Assembly: GCA_023374045.1 (NCBI GenBank)
Contig: CM041778.1
Span: forward strand, 291,253,533 to 291,317,532
DNA length: 64,000 nucleotides
Origin: Limonium bicolor
Lineage: Eukaryota > Streptophyta > Magnoliopsida > Caryophyllales > Plumbaginaceae
Direction: 5' to 3'
The notes under the pieces are model-generated. The model had not been told where the DNA came from. It saw only the letters and a list, made by a program, of their open reading frames with translations, and searched no databases. The position numbers were made by a program, and so were the translations under genes. Below, piece after piece: positions 9,656 through 23,239 of this stretch. The first letter of the stretch is position 1, and each line of letters opens with the position of its first letter.

Positions 9656-12600
9656 AAAGCTGTCAAAATTACATTTTCAACCTCTAATCCAACCTTAATC
9701 CTTCCCTAATCATTCCATAATCTTTCCACATGTTTCCTACGTGTTTAAACACCTTAAAACACTCCTTAGACCTTCCTAAATCATCACCAACTCATTGCTC
9801 AATTTTTGTTCAATTCTACACATCTCTTCTTCCATTTTCAACACTTATGCACACGAGTGCATTACCAAACTCTCTTGGTGTTTCACAACCTTCTACCAAC
9901 ATTACAAACTCACTTATTTGCCACACCTTATGCATCATCAATCATCCTCATCTCCTTAACTCAACTTCTCAAGATTTCCCAAAGTTATATTCTCTAGTTC
10001 ACAACCAAGTCATTACAAGACATAATACCCCATTTACTACAAAATTTGCACAAGTCTTAACGCTTCACATACCATAATTTTGGTGTCTTAAATTCACCAT
10101 TCTAACCTCTAGCTCCTCCTATACATTCTTAGGTCATTTTAACCCTCAAGAACACCTTAGGTTATTCCTTTCCACCAACATAACTCTTAATGGTTCCTAG
10201 TACATCCTAGATCACAATATCTCTTATAGCTCTTAAAAACACTTAGTTTCTCAACAAAATTTTGCCATAGCTTCCCTAGTACATTCTTATACCCAAAAAC
10301 ATAGTTTTTTCATCCTTAAGCAACCAAAGGCATTCAAATCGACAACGAATGTTCTTTACACACAAACTTCCCTTAAACTACACTACATCACAATATAGTG
10401 CATAAACCTAAATTGCTTGGCACTTTAGGCCCTCAAATGACATGGCACTTAGGCCCTTAAATGACATAAATCTTAAACACTGAATTTCCACATATTAATT
10501 GCTTTCAGCCTGCAAATACACACAACAATCTCGTATGCCCTTATAATCCACCTTGTGGTTATTTTACTAACTCATTTCCCTTTGGCTCTTTAGATTTCTT
10601 ATCAACAATTCAAGCTCATTTCCTAAGGTACTAATCTACATTAGGATAGATCATTCACCTTTTTCCTCCTTAAGACTTCCTCTCCTCACTTGTCTTTCTT
10701 TATTGAAAACCGGTAAGAACCCTTGTTTACTTGAAAATCTTCTAATCAATTATATAAATAAGGGTAGTGAGTATTAAGTGTTATACTTAAACTCATGAAC
10801 AAACCCTAGGTCACAAGGAATACTTAATGTGCTTAGAATTTGATGTTTACCTTTGGAATTTGAAGAGAACTTGATTAGGAAGCAAGGTAAGACTCCTTCT
10901 AATCCTTTGGAGATTGAATCAAGCTAGTAAAATGAGCAAGACAAGGCATCATCAAAGATGATTTTCGGCCATGTACAAAAATGAAGAGAAAGTTAATTTT
11001 TCTTTGACTTTTATTACCTTGAAGCAAAGGAGAACAACAAAGTGCAAGAAGCTGAGCTTTTCCCCCCTTCAATGGAGATTCACCATGGATTCAAACTTGG
11101 GTTCTTAAAGTTTTGAAAAGAGGGAAATGAAGGGCTTGGTCTAACTAGCACAAATATGCTCTTAGAATTTGATTTGGAGCATGGAGTTGGATTTGGCAAG
11201 GAAATGAAGATGGAGAAGAGAGGTTCTGTAGCATGAATGGTTTTTCTTGGGAGAATGAAGGAAGAAGACTTTGGGAACAAGAAGGAATGAAGAAAATGAG
11301 GTGAGAGAGTGTACTTGTAAGATATTTAAGTTATAAAAGCAAATAGTCTTTTTCTTTATTTCTTCTTCTTTTACTTTAGTTGGCTGGAATGGTGATGACT
11401 CACCACCTCTAAAACCGCCCCCATGCCTTAGTTAAGATGTATATGGCCTTGTTTGACCATTGACCACTTAAAGAAGTCATTTGACACATTTGGGGCACTA
11501 TTTAGGTAGTATTCATAATTAGTGCACATATTTGTGAAATTTTTGATTTCCCATTGATTTAGGCTTCCTAATGTGATACAAAGTAATACACATATTGATT
11601 AAGATGTAATCATGGGCATTTAGCCACTCAAAACCCATTTCCAAGACAATTTTTCACAAACGTGCTTTAAGACTCCTTAAAGCATAATTTGTGTTTAAGC
11701 TTGGTTTTCTTTAGTAATTGGTTTAACATGTGCATTAGCATGTTAAAAAGGTCTTGGTAAGCTCTTTGAGTCTCAACCAAGGTTATCCCAAGCTTAGAGC
11801 ATTTTTTTGCACAAATTGCCTTAATGGTACTTTATTGTGTTTACTACAGTTTAAATCGCTTACTAACATTTATAAGGCACTTTTTAGCCTTAATATACCA
11901 TACTTTAACTTTTAAATTACATATTTAGGTTTGGGGTATTACATCCAAAGTACCTAGAAAGTAAAAGTGGTGCCCCAAGGGGCTCAGCGAATTGCTGGTA
12001 TGAAATTCGCATACCCCACTTGCTAACGGGGGTACGCCGACTACTTTGTCGAGAACATGAGATTCATTTTAATTCAATAATCATGCTCGCATTCAAAAGC
12101 ATTCAACAAGGAATACAATAACACTAACACAACAAGTTTGTTAATTAGTATTAACTTACTCTTAGGCCTTGAGGGTTTTTACCTCACTATGCCTTTGTTC
12201 CTTATTCATTATCTTACCCATTCTCTTGGGTTACTCTTACTCAAGTTCTCTTATTCTCATTTTCAAACTCAAATTCTCAATTTCTCAATCTCAAACTCAA
12301 ATTCAACTCTTCTCAACTCAATCCTCAACTCACAAGCTCAGTCCTCAAATTCTTAATCTCAATCTCAATTCTCAAGTTCTCAAATGGATATCTTTTAAGT
12401 CGTTACCCATGACCTACGGGCAGAGTCATACACAAGACTCACCACTGGGCTTACAATACTCATCTTACTTCCCCAGCTATGACCCTACACCGGGTCTAGC
12501 ATGATGGGAAGGTTCGACTATTAAACGGAACTATACACCTAGTTCCTCAAATTCACAAAGGTCCGTTTCTCTACCGGACTACTCAAATTCCCAATACTCC

Positions 12601-13496
12601 TCTCCCCGAGTTATTTCACAATCTCATAGATTAGCCTAGAAGTATCTCTCTCGATAACATCTAATAGCTTAGGGAAATTTCTCAATGTCTAGCATTCTCA
12701 AATTTAAGGGTTTCCTCAACTTATCGAATACCTTTATGTTCGGAAGATTTTCTCAAATTGGCCGGATCCTCATATTTTAGATCGACTATCTTTTAAGGGA
12801 GTTTGACGGTCCTTTATATGTCTTTTACTTTTCTCATAAGTTCTTTTCTTAGAACTATCATCATCCTCTAAGTAGAGGTTCATTGTTTCCACTCTTATTG
12901 GTTTTGTGGATTATTTCAACTCGGTTCTCTAATTGTTAACGGGAGTTTACTAATCCCGTACAACTCTCTCTCACATTCTAGTGAGTTCGTAAGTTTGCAT
13001 TATCGTCATTCTTGATTCGATAGTTTTCGTGTGTTCCACATTTTTGTTAATTCGAGAAACGACTCTTTCTATGAGTCACTAACCAAATAATACTCAATTA
13101 TGAGTCAGTCTATAACACTACGTTAGACGGCACAGTCATGCAACGATGGTTAGTTCACACAACATGCATCAAGATATACAATATAGCAATAGAACATTTT
13201 TCATGCTTTTATCTGGATTAAGTCGGCACACAAGCAAACAGCACACAAATCAGTGTAATCCAGGTAGCATACGGGGCATGAGAAAATCATACCTTTCACC
13301 ATGGATTAACTTTACCGTGTCACCTCACGTTCCTCTGGTCATACTCATTTCACTGATATCGTTTCAAACATTTCTATTAATATCAAGCTCATACGGTACG
13401 TAAACTTATTACTCTCGTACTTACCCCATTGTCTCGTTATCTTGGTTGTACTTAGGTGTACTTAAGTTTTCAACTTCCTCATTCACTTCTCAACCT

Positions 13497-13504
13497 TATT
13501 TATA
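13497..13504 (-). promoter_or_regulatory. TATA box of left LTR, element A
   Basis: The minus strand reads GAAGTATAAATAAGG. The same box is at 23119-23126 in the right LTR. Confidence 0.6.
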
Positions 13505-13616
13505 CTTCTTATGGCCTTTACATGTCACCAAACAAGGCCTAAACATCATCTAAAACCATCCCCAATCAATTCCTCATCTTTAAAGCACTTTAAAACACTT
13601 TCTGGTGCATTTTTAC

Positions 13617-13806
13617 ATTGGTCCGGGTTTGTGTCCGGGGTTACAAACCCGGACCAATCCCGGAAATCACTTTCTGCCTTGTTTTTCATGTGGTCCAGGT
13701 TTATGTCCAGGGTTATAAACCCAGACCAACCCCTGGGACGACATTCTGGAATGTTTTTGAGGTGGTCTGGGTTTGTGTACCGATTTACAAACCCGGACCA
13801 ACCTTG
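13617..13806. repeat. Three tandem units with GGTCCGGGTTT/AAACCCGGACC palindromes
   Basis: The first unit has a perfect 11-bp inverted repeat (13620-13630 with 13645-13655). The other two have the same layout with one or two mismatches. The array lies about 110-300 bp upstream of the LTR TATA box on the element's own strand, so it is within U3. The other LTR of A has only two units (23240-23350). Confidence 0.85.
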
Positions 13807-14011
13807 GAACTGTCAATTTTTACAGTTTTTGCACTCTAAACTCACCTTAATCCTCACCCAATCTTTTCCTAATCATTCCACATGTTTCTAAACATGTTTA
13901 GCAACCTTAAAACACTCTTAATCATGCTCTAAATCTCCTCAAATCATTGGTCAAATCCATTACCCAATCCTTGCTTAATTTCTACAAGTTTTCTCCCTCA
14001 CATTTGCACTT

Positions 14012-14065
14012 TGCACACATGTGCATTTTGCACACATGTGCATTTTGCACACATGTGCATTTTCT
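14012..14065. repeat. Three copies of a 17-bp unit containing GCACACATGTGC
   Basis: The unit GCACACATGTGCATTTT is repeated three times here but occurs once at the matching place in the right LTR (about 23566). It therefore expanded or contracted after insertion. Confidence 0.85.
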
Positions 14066-15984
14066 AACCTTCCTCTAGATGGTTTACCACATTCTCAACC
14101 CAATTGACCATTCCAAATGCTTCCTAGACATTTGCATTAACTATACCCAAGTCCATCCTCCATTTCCAAGGTTATGCACAATAAGCCTTTTTCAAGAATT
14201 CCAATGCACCACAATCCTCATTTGCTACAGATTTTTACACTACTCTTTCTAGTTCTTCAACTACCATTTCAAGATGGTTAACTAACCAAATCAATCACCA
14301 TTTGTTCCTAGTTTCTCCAATTCATAAAGTCACCTAAACCACTTAATTTGTACTAAAAATTTTCCATAACTTACCTACAATTCTAACATACCCAAATTCA
14401 TTAATTCTCACCTAAATCATCTCAAAACTAACTACACTCATAAAGGGTCCTACCAGCACACAACATTCATTCAAAATCCACAAGTCAACAATATAAGCTC
14501 AATCTCAAATCAATTGGCTCTAAGGCCCTTAAATCAAACAACAATCCACAAATTCCTCATAATCACAATCAAACACAATTTTGGTCCAGATTTGTTTCAT
14601 CTTTTATCTATCCATCCCATAATTTCTAAGACAATTAGGATATACGTTGAGGTAGATTTCTTACCTTAAACTTCCATGTTCCTTTTTAATTATCCTCTTC
14701 TCTTTCTCTTCCCATTTTCTGTCAAGTGGGCAATGTGATTGCCAAATTCCAGCCCAATACCCAAAAGAGTACAATGAACAACAATTAAACTCTTGAACCC
14801 TTTTGGAATAGCTCTAATTCAATGAATGCTTAAAACACCAAAAATTAGGGTTTTGCCTTTGGAGTTCTAGGAGAGGTTGTAAACCTTGAATCAAGAGGAG
14901 GGTTCCACCACCATTGGAGGGTTGAATCAATGCTCAAACACGGAAGGAAAACATGGTATTAAAAAGGGGCAAAATCGGTCAAGGTAAGAGAATGAAGAAG
15001 GTGCGTTCTTCTTTGAATAATTCTTACCTTAGATGAAAGAGGTGAATCCAAGGTTCAAGAAACTTCATTTTCATCTTCAAATGGGCTATACCCATGAAAT
15101 TCAACTTCAAGGCTTTGGAATTTTGAAAAGATAGAAAGATAGAGCTTGGTGAGAGGAAGAAGAATATGTAATTTATTTTTTATTTGGAGCACTAATATGG
15201 CTTGGGCATGAAGAGAAAGAAGTAGAAGCCATTGAAGAGCTTCAAAATCGTACCAGTAGAAGGGATGAGAAGATAGCTGGCTGGAAGGAGGAGGGCACGG
15301 CTGAGAGGGGAGAAATGGGAGTGAGAGGAGAGAGAGAGAGAGTGAGGCAAAATGCAACATATGTACTTTTTCCACTTTATTTGTTTTTTTGTTCTTTTTG
15401 TTTTCCTAGCTAGTTATTAACTAGTAGAGGGTGTTAAATACCCACCTAAAAAACCGGCCCCCTACATATATTGGGCAGGGGCATTTTCATCTTTTACAAG
15501 AAACGCTTGTTAATTATCCGGTTTTAGCACTATTCACTAACCAGGCCCGTTTTCTAGATTTTTCTTGTTTCTTTAATTTTAATGGTTCTTAAGCTTCCAT
15601 TAATGTTTAATTATAGTTATTTGGTTGACTGGAATTTTTACGGGTCCATTTGACCACTCAAAGTCATGTTTCTGGGTTTCTTAAAAAAACGTGCTCTAAA
15701 GCTTCATTAGCATTTTTAATCCCTTTTATGGATCCGTTTTCTTCGGGAATTGTTCCCGTATATCAATTAGGCCTAACTAAGCCTTAAAAATCCTTCTAGG
15801 ATCCTAATCAAGGTCATACACCTCCTTGAGTTACGTAACACACAATTTTACGTTTTACGCTTTTTAAGCGTTTTCTCTTTTCTTTTGGATTTATTTTCTC
15901 CACCAATGATCTTTAGGAACTATTAGGCCCTCAAATACCATATTATAATTATTTAATCACCACTTTTTAGTTCGGGATATTTCA

Positions 15985-16002
15985 ATCTACCCCTCTTAAA
16001 GA
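15985..16002 (-). other. Polypurine tract of element A
   Basis: The minus strand reads TTTAAGAGGGGTAGAT immediately before the LTR start TGAAATATCCC. This primes plus-strand DNA synthesis in LTR retrotransposons. Confidence 0.85.
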
Positions 16003-16724
16003 ACTTTGCCCTCAAAGTTGGTGAATCTAATATTGTTAACTCACATAGTTACTCTATGCTAAGGTTATAACCTCACAGACTCCAAGGTCTGATTCAATGT
16101 ATACCACACATCCATGTAACATGTCATTGCATGCATAACAACCAAAAATATTCTTTTTCCTCCTCTCCATGGGGTCCATCCGAAGATAAAGAAGGTACCA
16201 TCCTCTCCCATGTCGAGTGATCCCTCAGGTACCTGTCACGTTTGAACACTTACGCTTTCTGGTTCACGGCTGTCATGACTTTGGGCACTTACGCACTCTG
16301 GCCCTACGGTCCTTCGGTTCTGATCAAATTCATTTGCACATCTAGATATCCTCAGGCACTCACCGGTCATCCACAGTGACACAGGACTACTCATATCCCG
16401 CTGCCCTTGGAAAAATACAAAACACACACTACAAACATCCTACCGGTCACTTAGTACCGTTGCTCGTCCGGTGTAGTGGTTTTAAAACCAATCATCACTC
16501 CCACCGGCTCGCACACTAGCCTTACTTCACGGGTTCGACCCGATACCGGTGCCTAGCCGTGGGGAGGTCCAACTAGTACCCGTGGGAGATGTTTCAAAAC
16601 CGGTCCTGATTCTCGATTTGAAGGAAAATCCTTTTTGCCAAAAATTAGTTGGAAATTCATTTTGAAAACTCAATACAACTCCAATATTCCAATTTATGAT
16701 AATTACATCTATTATTAGCGTTAT

Positions 16725-16860
16725 TACCTGTGACCACTTATAGGGAGCTTCAGGAGTCATTCAACCCCAATGTGATCAGCATCGGTGTTGAACTATCATT
16801 CCACCCCAATTTGTGTTCGGTTTCCGTTGGTCGCTAGCAAATCAAGTTCCACCTCCCACC
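16725..16860 (-). other. Conserved non-coding block shared with element B
   Basis: The block contains GTGATCAGCATC and CACCCCAATTTGTGTTC on the plus strand and matches the reverse complement of 55220-55360. On the strand antisense to the element it even keeps a short similar frame (MLNY..TPICV.F). This is more likely DNA conservation than a protein. Confidence 0.55.
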
Positions 16861-17435
16861 TCAATTCAAAAAATCAAATAGTCAAACATTATTTCATTTT
16901 CTATCTTTTAATCTTTCTAGTCATAATCCTTATCAATACATTTTCAATTTCTAGAATTCATTTACTCACTTATTAATCATCTCATCCATTGTTACTCAAT
17001 TTATTTTCAAATACTTAACTAAGAACTTAAAAGTATAACTCCAATTAATTCTCTATCCTCCAATTGTTCACAATTCAAATCAAATCAAATCACCTAAGGG
17101 ACTCAATTCCCACTAGGCTTAACATCGGTTTCATACCGATTTATATTCATCATATCTCACAACATACTCATTTCTCAACGTCGGTTTTATACCAACTCAT
17201 ATCTCATACTATTAGTATGTCTAATCTCACATAGACATATGCCATCGGGGTTCTCATTCCCCTAGAGTTTCTCTACTCCTTTCCACCTCTAATCTCACAA
17301 TCAACCATAATTACACTATGAATGGATACGTATGTTTATGTAACATAAGTACCAATCGTCAAAACAAATTCTTTTGCGCTATGAGCATTATAGTTTACGC
17401 ACTTATTACGTAAAACATACACTTTGCGGTTTTCG

Positions 17436-17452
17436 CCCTACCCCCTAAAAAG
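17436..17452 (-). other. Second, internal polypurine-tract-like motif in element A
   Basis: The minus strand reads CCTTTTTAGGGGGTAGGG. A corresponding TTTTAAGGGGGGTAGAG is at 54716-54732 in element B, also internal. It lies about 1.45 kb upstream of the terminal tract. Confidence 0.6.
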
Positions 17453-20400
17453 GAATTAAGCCCACGTATTGTTGGTTAGTCCCTGCACCACGAATTCTCA
17501 TTGGAGTTTATTTAACTCATACCCGGGTTCGGTTCTAGCCTCGTAGGCTTCAAGGCATTGATAATTAACCATTTTCTCTTATTCGTTAGGTATGTTCACC
17601 ATTAAAATTCTAGGCCCACTAGCTTCTGATGCATGACTCTAATAACTTAGGGTTTATTCGCCCTTCTTGTTATGCTTAATGTATTACACATCACCTTTTT
17701 ATCCCTTTTTATCTTGGGAATGAGGTTTCTCAATCAACGGGTGGTATTTCTCACTATACGTGAACTCAGTGAGCTTCGAATTTTCTTTCCAGCTCTTTGG
17801 AACTCTATTATACATACTATTGTATCCTTTCGTGAATACTCACTTGGTTCTTCCGATGTGCTGTCAGTTGAGGTTGAGCCACTACTTTGTTGTAGTGCTT
17901 CCTCTATCATTAGTGGCTTCTGAATTATTCCCACTTACCTGGTTCTGTACAAGTGTTATTTTGCTTGTACGACCTTGCATTTTCTATGCATCGGTCCTCT
18001 AAATGTTCGCAGGTTTCCTAACGCTTTTATTCCTGTGGAATTCACATCTTGTGACTGTCGGTATGTTCCACACCTTTTGTGCTTCTTTGACTTTAGGCCG
18101 CACGGTTTGTTTCTAAGCTTTTGCTTAACTGGCTTGTGTCATGTTTATTGGTGTGTTTGTACACCTTCTATATCCAATACGGTTGATTATTCCTCGATTG
18201 GGTACTCTTGTTCCGAAGTTTATTACTTCACTATCAATTGGATCCTCTCGGGATACACTTCTGGTTCCTTATGCAATTGTAATAGGAATGAGCATTGTCT
18301 CTTCAGTGAGGTCTTTCATCACATGGTACAGACTTCCGGCTTATTGTTGGGTCTATCTACCATCACTTATTTAACATCTCCATGTCATTGCGTGATTGTT
18401 TACACACAGTGGTCGCTTGTTGCTCACCATGTTTGTATTTACTTATGACTTCGGTTTCCATTGTATCCGCTATTACATTAGCTTCTGCTCATGTATTTCC
18501 ACCATTTATACAATGGTTCGCCCTTTACTTGGCTGATTACCGAATCTATTGTTCTTTATGTCTCTTAGCTCCTTGAGCGTTATGTACTTCACATTTCATG
18601 TTATACACATACAGTGTTTTTTTTTCTAAACCGATTACTCTTCGGTTTTCAACAATTTCTGTAACAGCTTATTCCCATATTGCTTGGCAATAATTGTATG
18701 CTCAAGCTTCACTACATTAGTAGTTCTAAAAGAGATGTATTTTTAGGCATCCACTGGTGACATCCTTTTCTTTGGAAACTATAAGTTCACTGCTCTTGTG
18801 ATCTCACAATAATGAGGGTTATCCTTGCTCGTTAGTCAACAGACAGTCTTTACTGATGCCATCCTTGGCAACTCTTCGTATGGTTCTCAATAGGTTTGTA
18901 ACCGTTGTATCTACGTATTGTAGTAGGTTCATGGCTTATAGTCCATGTTGCTTAAAGTTCATCTCATCATAGGTTGTTCATACATATGTCACTTCTCCGT
19001 ATACCATCAAATGACTTGGAGGTAATACTGGGCTCCATGATAGGATCATCGCATCACGCTTCCGTTTATTGGAGGCCCTTAGGTATCTTGACATTGATCG
19101 GTACCATTTGTTAATTTAGGGTATCCCCTGGTAAGTAGGATTCCTTTGGTGTTCTAACCGAGCGTTTATTTAGCTCTTATGCTCTTATTACGACACTTTG
19201 TTCAACTATGTTGACTTTAATACCCTACATGGATTGCTCTTTGTGGTTCTAGATTTCGTATGGTCCCGTTTAGGGTTATAACATCTCCCGTTCTTAGGGT
19301 AGACTGTTAAGATTTTCTCCTTTGTGTTCTTGATTGGGTATAATGTCTTCTTCTATGAAGAACAATATTTTCCCGATGGTCTTAGTGGTTGTAATGGGAA
19401 TCCCATCCCGTTGTTGAGCATTGATGTGTTAATGTTAGGCATCTGCCCTACTATGTTTAGACTAGGTATTGATTCCAGCTATTTCATGCATTTGCTTCAA
19501 GATTTTTTTGAGACATATCTAATGTCTTTACTCAATTGCTTGTGCTCCTCGCACTTCCTAACTCTTAAACATCCTCTTGGAGTGAGTTGTTGACTCCTTT
19601 AGCTTGTGAGCTTACCTGAGTTCTTTCTTGATCGTTTGAGGTATCCAACCGTTCTGTCTTGAATTTACTTCACTGTCCATAGAACGGAGTTGACTACTTC
19701 CCGTGTTTCTTACACCACTTGTATACATACGTGGGGTACCTTATTGGTACGTTACCACTTACCTGACTAACTTACAAATGGTCTGTCAGGCCCACAAGCT
19801 CTTTTAGAGTGCTGTCGTCCCACATCCCGTCTTTGGGTACACTCGTAGTGCTCATCACAGGCCTAGGTGAAGTATTCTATTGTCAACTCTTCTTTTATCA
19901 TTCTATGATAACTTACCGTGATTCTTCTAGTTAGGTTTTAAAATCTGAGGTTCAAAAGATTATTTGAGTTTGAAAGGAAACGTTTGAGTTTGAAGGAAAG
20001 TTTTGTGTTTGAAAGAATTTTTTTTTTCATGGTACTATCATGTCTGGTGATCTTGACCAAGTCAAGCTTCCTGCTGACTAGTATATTCATTAGTACAATG
20101 GTCAGGCCGTTAGGCCCTTCCAAGGGTTCGTACTTCAAGTTCTTAGGTTTGGTGATCCTCTATTTGCTTCATTGTCCTTACGTACTTTCCTAAGTACTTC
20201 TTAGTTGTTAAAAGTCTCTCCAAATGGCCTTGTTAGTGCTGCACTTTCCATGGCAAGTGCGCAGGTAGGTCGGTTTTCAGGGTAGCATATACCGGTTACG
20301 GTATTGTTTCCATCCGTATTTGATGGTTCAATTGAATCTTTCTTTGATCCTTTGATCTTAGTGATCAATTTCCTGAGTAGCTTCTCAGTGTTCTTTGCAT

Positions 20401-21140
20401 TATTGTCATCAATCCAGGTGTTCCTCCAATCTTTGGGGATTCCTGTGTACTTGCTTCATTGCTTGTTCCCACACCTTCACTATGGTTATCTAGATTTGAC
20501 TTACCCTTAGGAACTATATCGTGGTCCTATTGGAGCATGTTCATGGGTACTCTCATGGTTATCTGAACCATGTTATTCGATTATTACGGCCTCCTAGCGT
20601 TATAGGTTTGGAGTTATTCATCCCTGACTAATTCCTTAGTCGGTTAGTATACCGCTGATGATATCATCAAACGTTTAAAGTCTGCATACTCTCTCGTCTC
20701 GGGTTCTGTTACGTCGCCTTTTTTGCCTCATTGTGTGGTTGTGCTTTCCTTCTTGTTGGCTACTCATGGTTCTGTAAATTTCATTATCCTATGGTTAGGA
20801 TTTCTCAATCCATTGCTAATAAGCGTGGTTATTGTCGTTCAGCGGGAACCGTCTCTGGGATTTCCAGTTCTTGGAATCTACCGTATGACTGGTTCTTCCT
20901 CTTACAAGGTTTATTTATAACTACCAGATCTGGTTTTCCCTAGTAAGAGAGGTCTTTCCATCTCTCTGGTGTTCTTCTCCCAACTTTATACCGTAGGATA
21001 TGGAGGGCGGGTATGGTTATTGTAGGTTTCCGGTTCACATGGAAGTTCCAATCTAGCGTACCTCTCACGCTATCACTCAACCCTTAGCCCTAAGTCTCTA
21101 ATTCCTAACTCAGTGTTTTCCTTAACTCGGTATTTCAATC

Positions 21141-21151
21141 ATCTGATACCA
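21141..21151 (-). other. Primer binding site (initiator Met tRNA), element A
   Basis: The minus strand reads TGGTATCAGAT five to six bases after the end of the 5' LTR. TGGTATCAGA is complementary to the 3' end of plant initiator methionine tRNA and fixes the element's orientation. Confidence 0.9.
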
Positions 21152-23118
21152 CTTTTTGTAACAACCCTACCGCTAATCAAGTCATTACCTCTTAACCCGT
21201 CTCACATATCAATACCAAAGCAGCAGAATTCTTTCTCCAACGGTGAGTGATACAATGCCGTTAGTCACTCACGTGACTAACAAGGTCAAATCCAAATACA
21301 AATTACAATATCGGTCTGATGAACTAATATACCGAGCACACTATACCAAACAATACATTCCATTCCTTAATCAAATCATAATACAATACAATCCTCACAC
21401 CAATACTATACCGAGTCTCTACAATTCCCAAGTTTGCCCATAAAAATTCGGACTTACAATTCAATAATTCAAATAAATGCAACTTCCATTAATCCACTAC
21501 CCATGCTTATACAGCAACCCCATCTTACACTCTTGAATGGTAATCGGCTCCAAAGTATCTCGAAAGTAAAAACGGTGCCCCAAGGGGCTCAGCGAATTGC
21601 TGGTATGAAATTCGCATACCCCGCGTGCTAACAGGGGTACGCCAACTACTTTATCTAGAACATGTGATTCATTTTAATTCAATAATCATGCTCACATTCA
21701 AAAGCATTCAACAAGGAATACAATAACACTAACACAACAAGTTTGTTAGTTAGTATTAACTTACTCTTAGGCCTTGAGGGTTTCTACCTCACTATGCCTT
21801 TGTTCCTTATTCATTATCTTACCCATTCTCTTGGGTTACTCTTACTCAAGTTCTCTTATTCTCATTTTTCAAACTCAAATTCTCAATTTCTCAATCTCAA
21901 GCTCAAATTCAACTCTTCTCAACTCAATCCTCAAATCTCAACTCACAAGCTCAATCCTCAAATTTTTAATCTCAATCTCAATTCTCAAGTTCTCAAATGG
22001 ATATCTTTTAAGCCATTACCCATGACCTCCGGGCAGAGTCATACACAAGACTCACCATTGGGCTTACAATACTAGTCTTACTTCCCCGGCTACAACCCTA
22101 CACCGGGTCTAGCATGATGGGAAGGGTTTACTTTTAAACGGAACTATACACCTAGTTCCTCAAATTCACAATGGTCCGTTTCTCAACCGGACTACTTGAA
22201 TTCCCAATACTCCTCTCTCGGAGTTATTTTACAATCTCATAGATTATCCTAGAAGTTTCTCTCTCGATAACATCTAATAGCTTAGGGAAATTTCTCAATG
22301 TCTAGCATTCTCAGATTTAAGGGTTTCCCCAACTTATCGAATACCTTTATGTTCAGAACATTTTCTCAAATTGGTCGGATCCTCATATTACAGATCGACT
22401 ATCTGTTAAAGAAGTTTGAATGGTCCTTTATATATCTTTTACTTTTCTCATAAGTTCTTTTCTTAGAACTATCATCATCCTCTAAGTAGAGGTTCATTGT
22501 ATCTTTCCACTCTTATTGGTTTTGTGGATTATTTCAACTCGGTTCTCTAACCGTTACGGGAGTTTACTAATCCCATACAACTCTCTCTCTCTCACGTTAT
22601 ACTGAGTTTGTAAGTTTGCGTTATCGTCATTCTTGATTCGATAGTTTTCGTGTGTTCCACATCTTCGTTAATTAGAGAAACAACTCTTTCTACGAGTCAC
22701 TAATCAAATAATACACAATTATGAGTCAGTCTATAACCCTAAGTTAGATGGCAAGGTCATGCAAGGAAGTTTAGTACACACACATCATGCATCAAGATAT
22801 ACAATCAAGCAATAGAACATTATTCATGCTTTAATCTGGATTAAGTCGGCACACAAGCAAACAACACACAAATCAGTGTAATCCAGGTAGCATACGGGGC
22901 ATGAGAAAATCATACCTTTCACCATGGATTAACTTTACCATGTCACCTCACGTTCCTTGGGTCATACTCGTTTCACTGATATCGTTTCAAACATTTCTAT
23001 TAATAGCAAGCTCATACGGTACGTAACTTATTACTCTCGTACTTACCCCATTGTCTCGTTATCTTGGTTTTACTTAGGTGTACTTAAGTTCTCAACTTCC
23101 TCATTCACTTCTCAACCT

Positions 23119-23126
23119 TATTTATA
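23119..23126 (-). promoter_or_regulatory. TATA box of right (5') LTR, element A
   Basis: The minus strand reads TATAAATA, about 115 bp downstream of the GGTCCGGG palindromes. It is the expected start region for element transcription. Confidence 0.6.
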
Positions 23127-23239
23127 CTTCTTAGAGCATTTACATGTCACCAAACAAGGCCTAAACATCATCTAAAACCATCCCCAATCAATACCCATCT
23201 TTAAAGCACTTTAAAACACTTTCTGGTGCATTTTTACAT

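Larger units (their letters stand above)
7524..11943. mobile_element. Solo LTR of a related giant-LTR family, nested in the LTR of element A
   Basis: The 4420 bp start TGTAACACCCC and end GGGGTATTACA, flanked by TCCAA (7519-7523 and 11944-11948). The uninterrupted site is preserved in the other LTR of element A near 21546. There is no internal domain, primer site or second LTR, so this is the product of unequal recombination between two LTRs. It shares landmarks with A and B (the CCCCAAAGGGGC motif near 7897-7931 and the hairpin at 7615-7636) but is otherwise a different family. By those landmarks it is in minus orientation. All small ORFs inside are chance. Confidence 0.92.
7130..15984 (-). 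repeat. 3' LTR of element A, split by a nested solo LTR
   Basis: This LTR matches the right LTR at 21157-27175 along its length once 7524-11943 and one TCCAA copy are removed. In one 155-bp stretch (12001-12155 against 21602-21755) I count about nine differences, so the insertion is not recent. It contains a TATA box at 13497-13504 (minus-strand TATAAATA), palindromic repeats just upstream of it, and a CT-rich transcript leader near 15300. The 106-codon frame at 15055-15375 lies in this leader and is not taken as a gene. Confidence 0.9.
11944..15984 (-). other. Continuation of the left LTR of A: U3, promoter and leader, no gene
   Basis: On the minus strand this is, in order, the LTR start at 15984, an AT-rich U3, a CT-rich stretch at 15380-15050 with a splice-donor-like AGGTAAGAA near 15025, the palindromes at 13806-13617, and the TATA at 13504-13497. 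No protein gene is supported. Confidence 0.55.
15985..21156 (-). other. Internal domain of element A, no protein-coding capacity seen
   Basis: The 5172 bp lie between primer site and polypurine tract. All frames are broken into short pieces, and no gag, protease, RT, RNase H or integrase motif is recognisable. The sequence is nonetheless similar to the interior of element B (for example about 19830-19930 with 53655-53760, and 16725-16860 with 55220-55360, in opposite orientation). A family-wide non-coding interior rather than private decay is therefore likely. Alternative: both copies derive from a parent whose coding region decayed before they spread. Confidence 0.75.

Noticed and set aside
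15055..15375. A 106-codon minus-strand frame beginning with a hydrophobic segment like a signal peptide
   Set aside because: Lies in the CT-rich leader of the element A LTR; CT-rich DNA gives Leu/Ser/Pro-rich frames by chance and the right LTR does not keep the frame.
17672..20943. Many hydrophobic frames of 60-150 codons on the plus strand, as if small membrane proteins
   Set aside because: They are antisense readings of the T-rich interior of element A, lack conserved domains and are not kept in element B.
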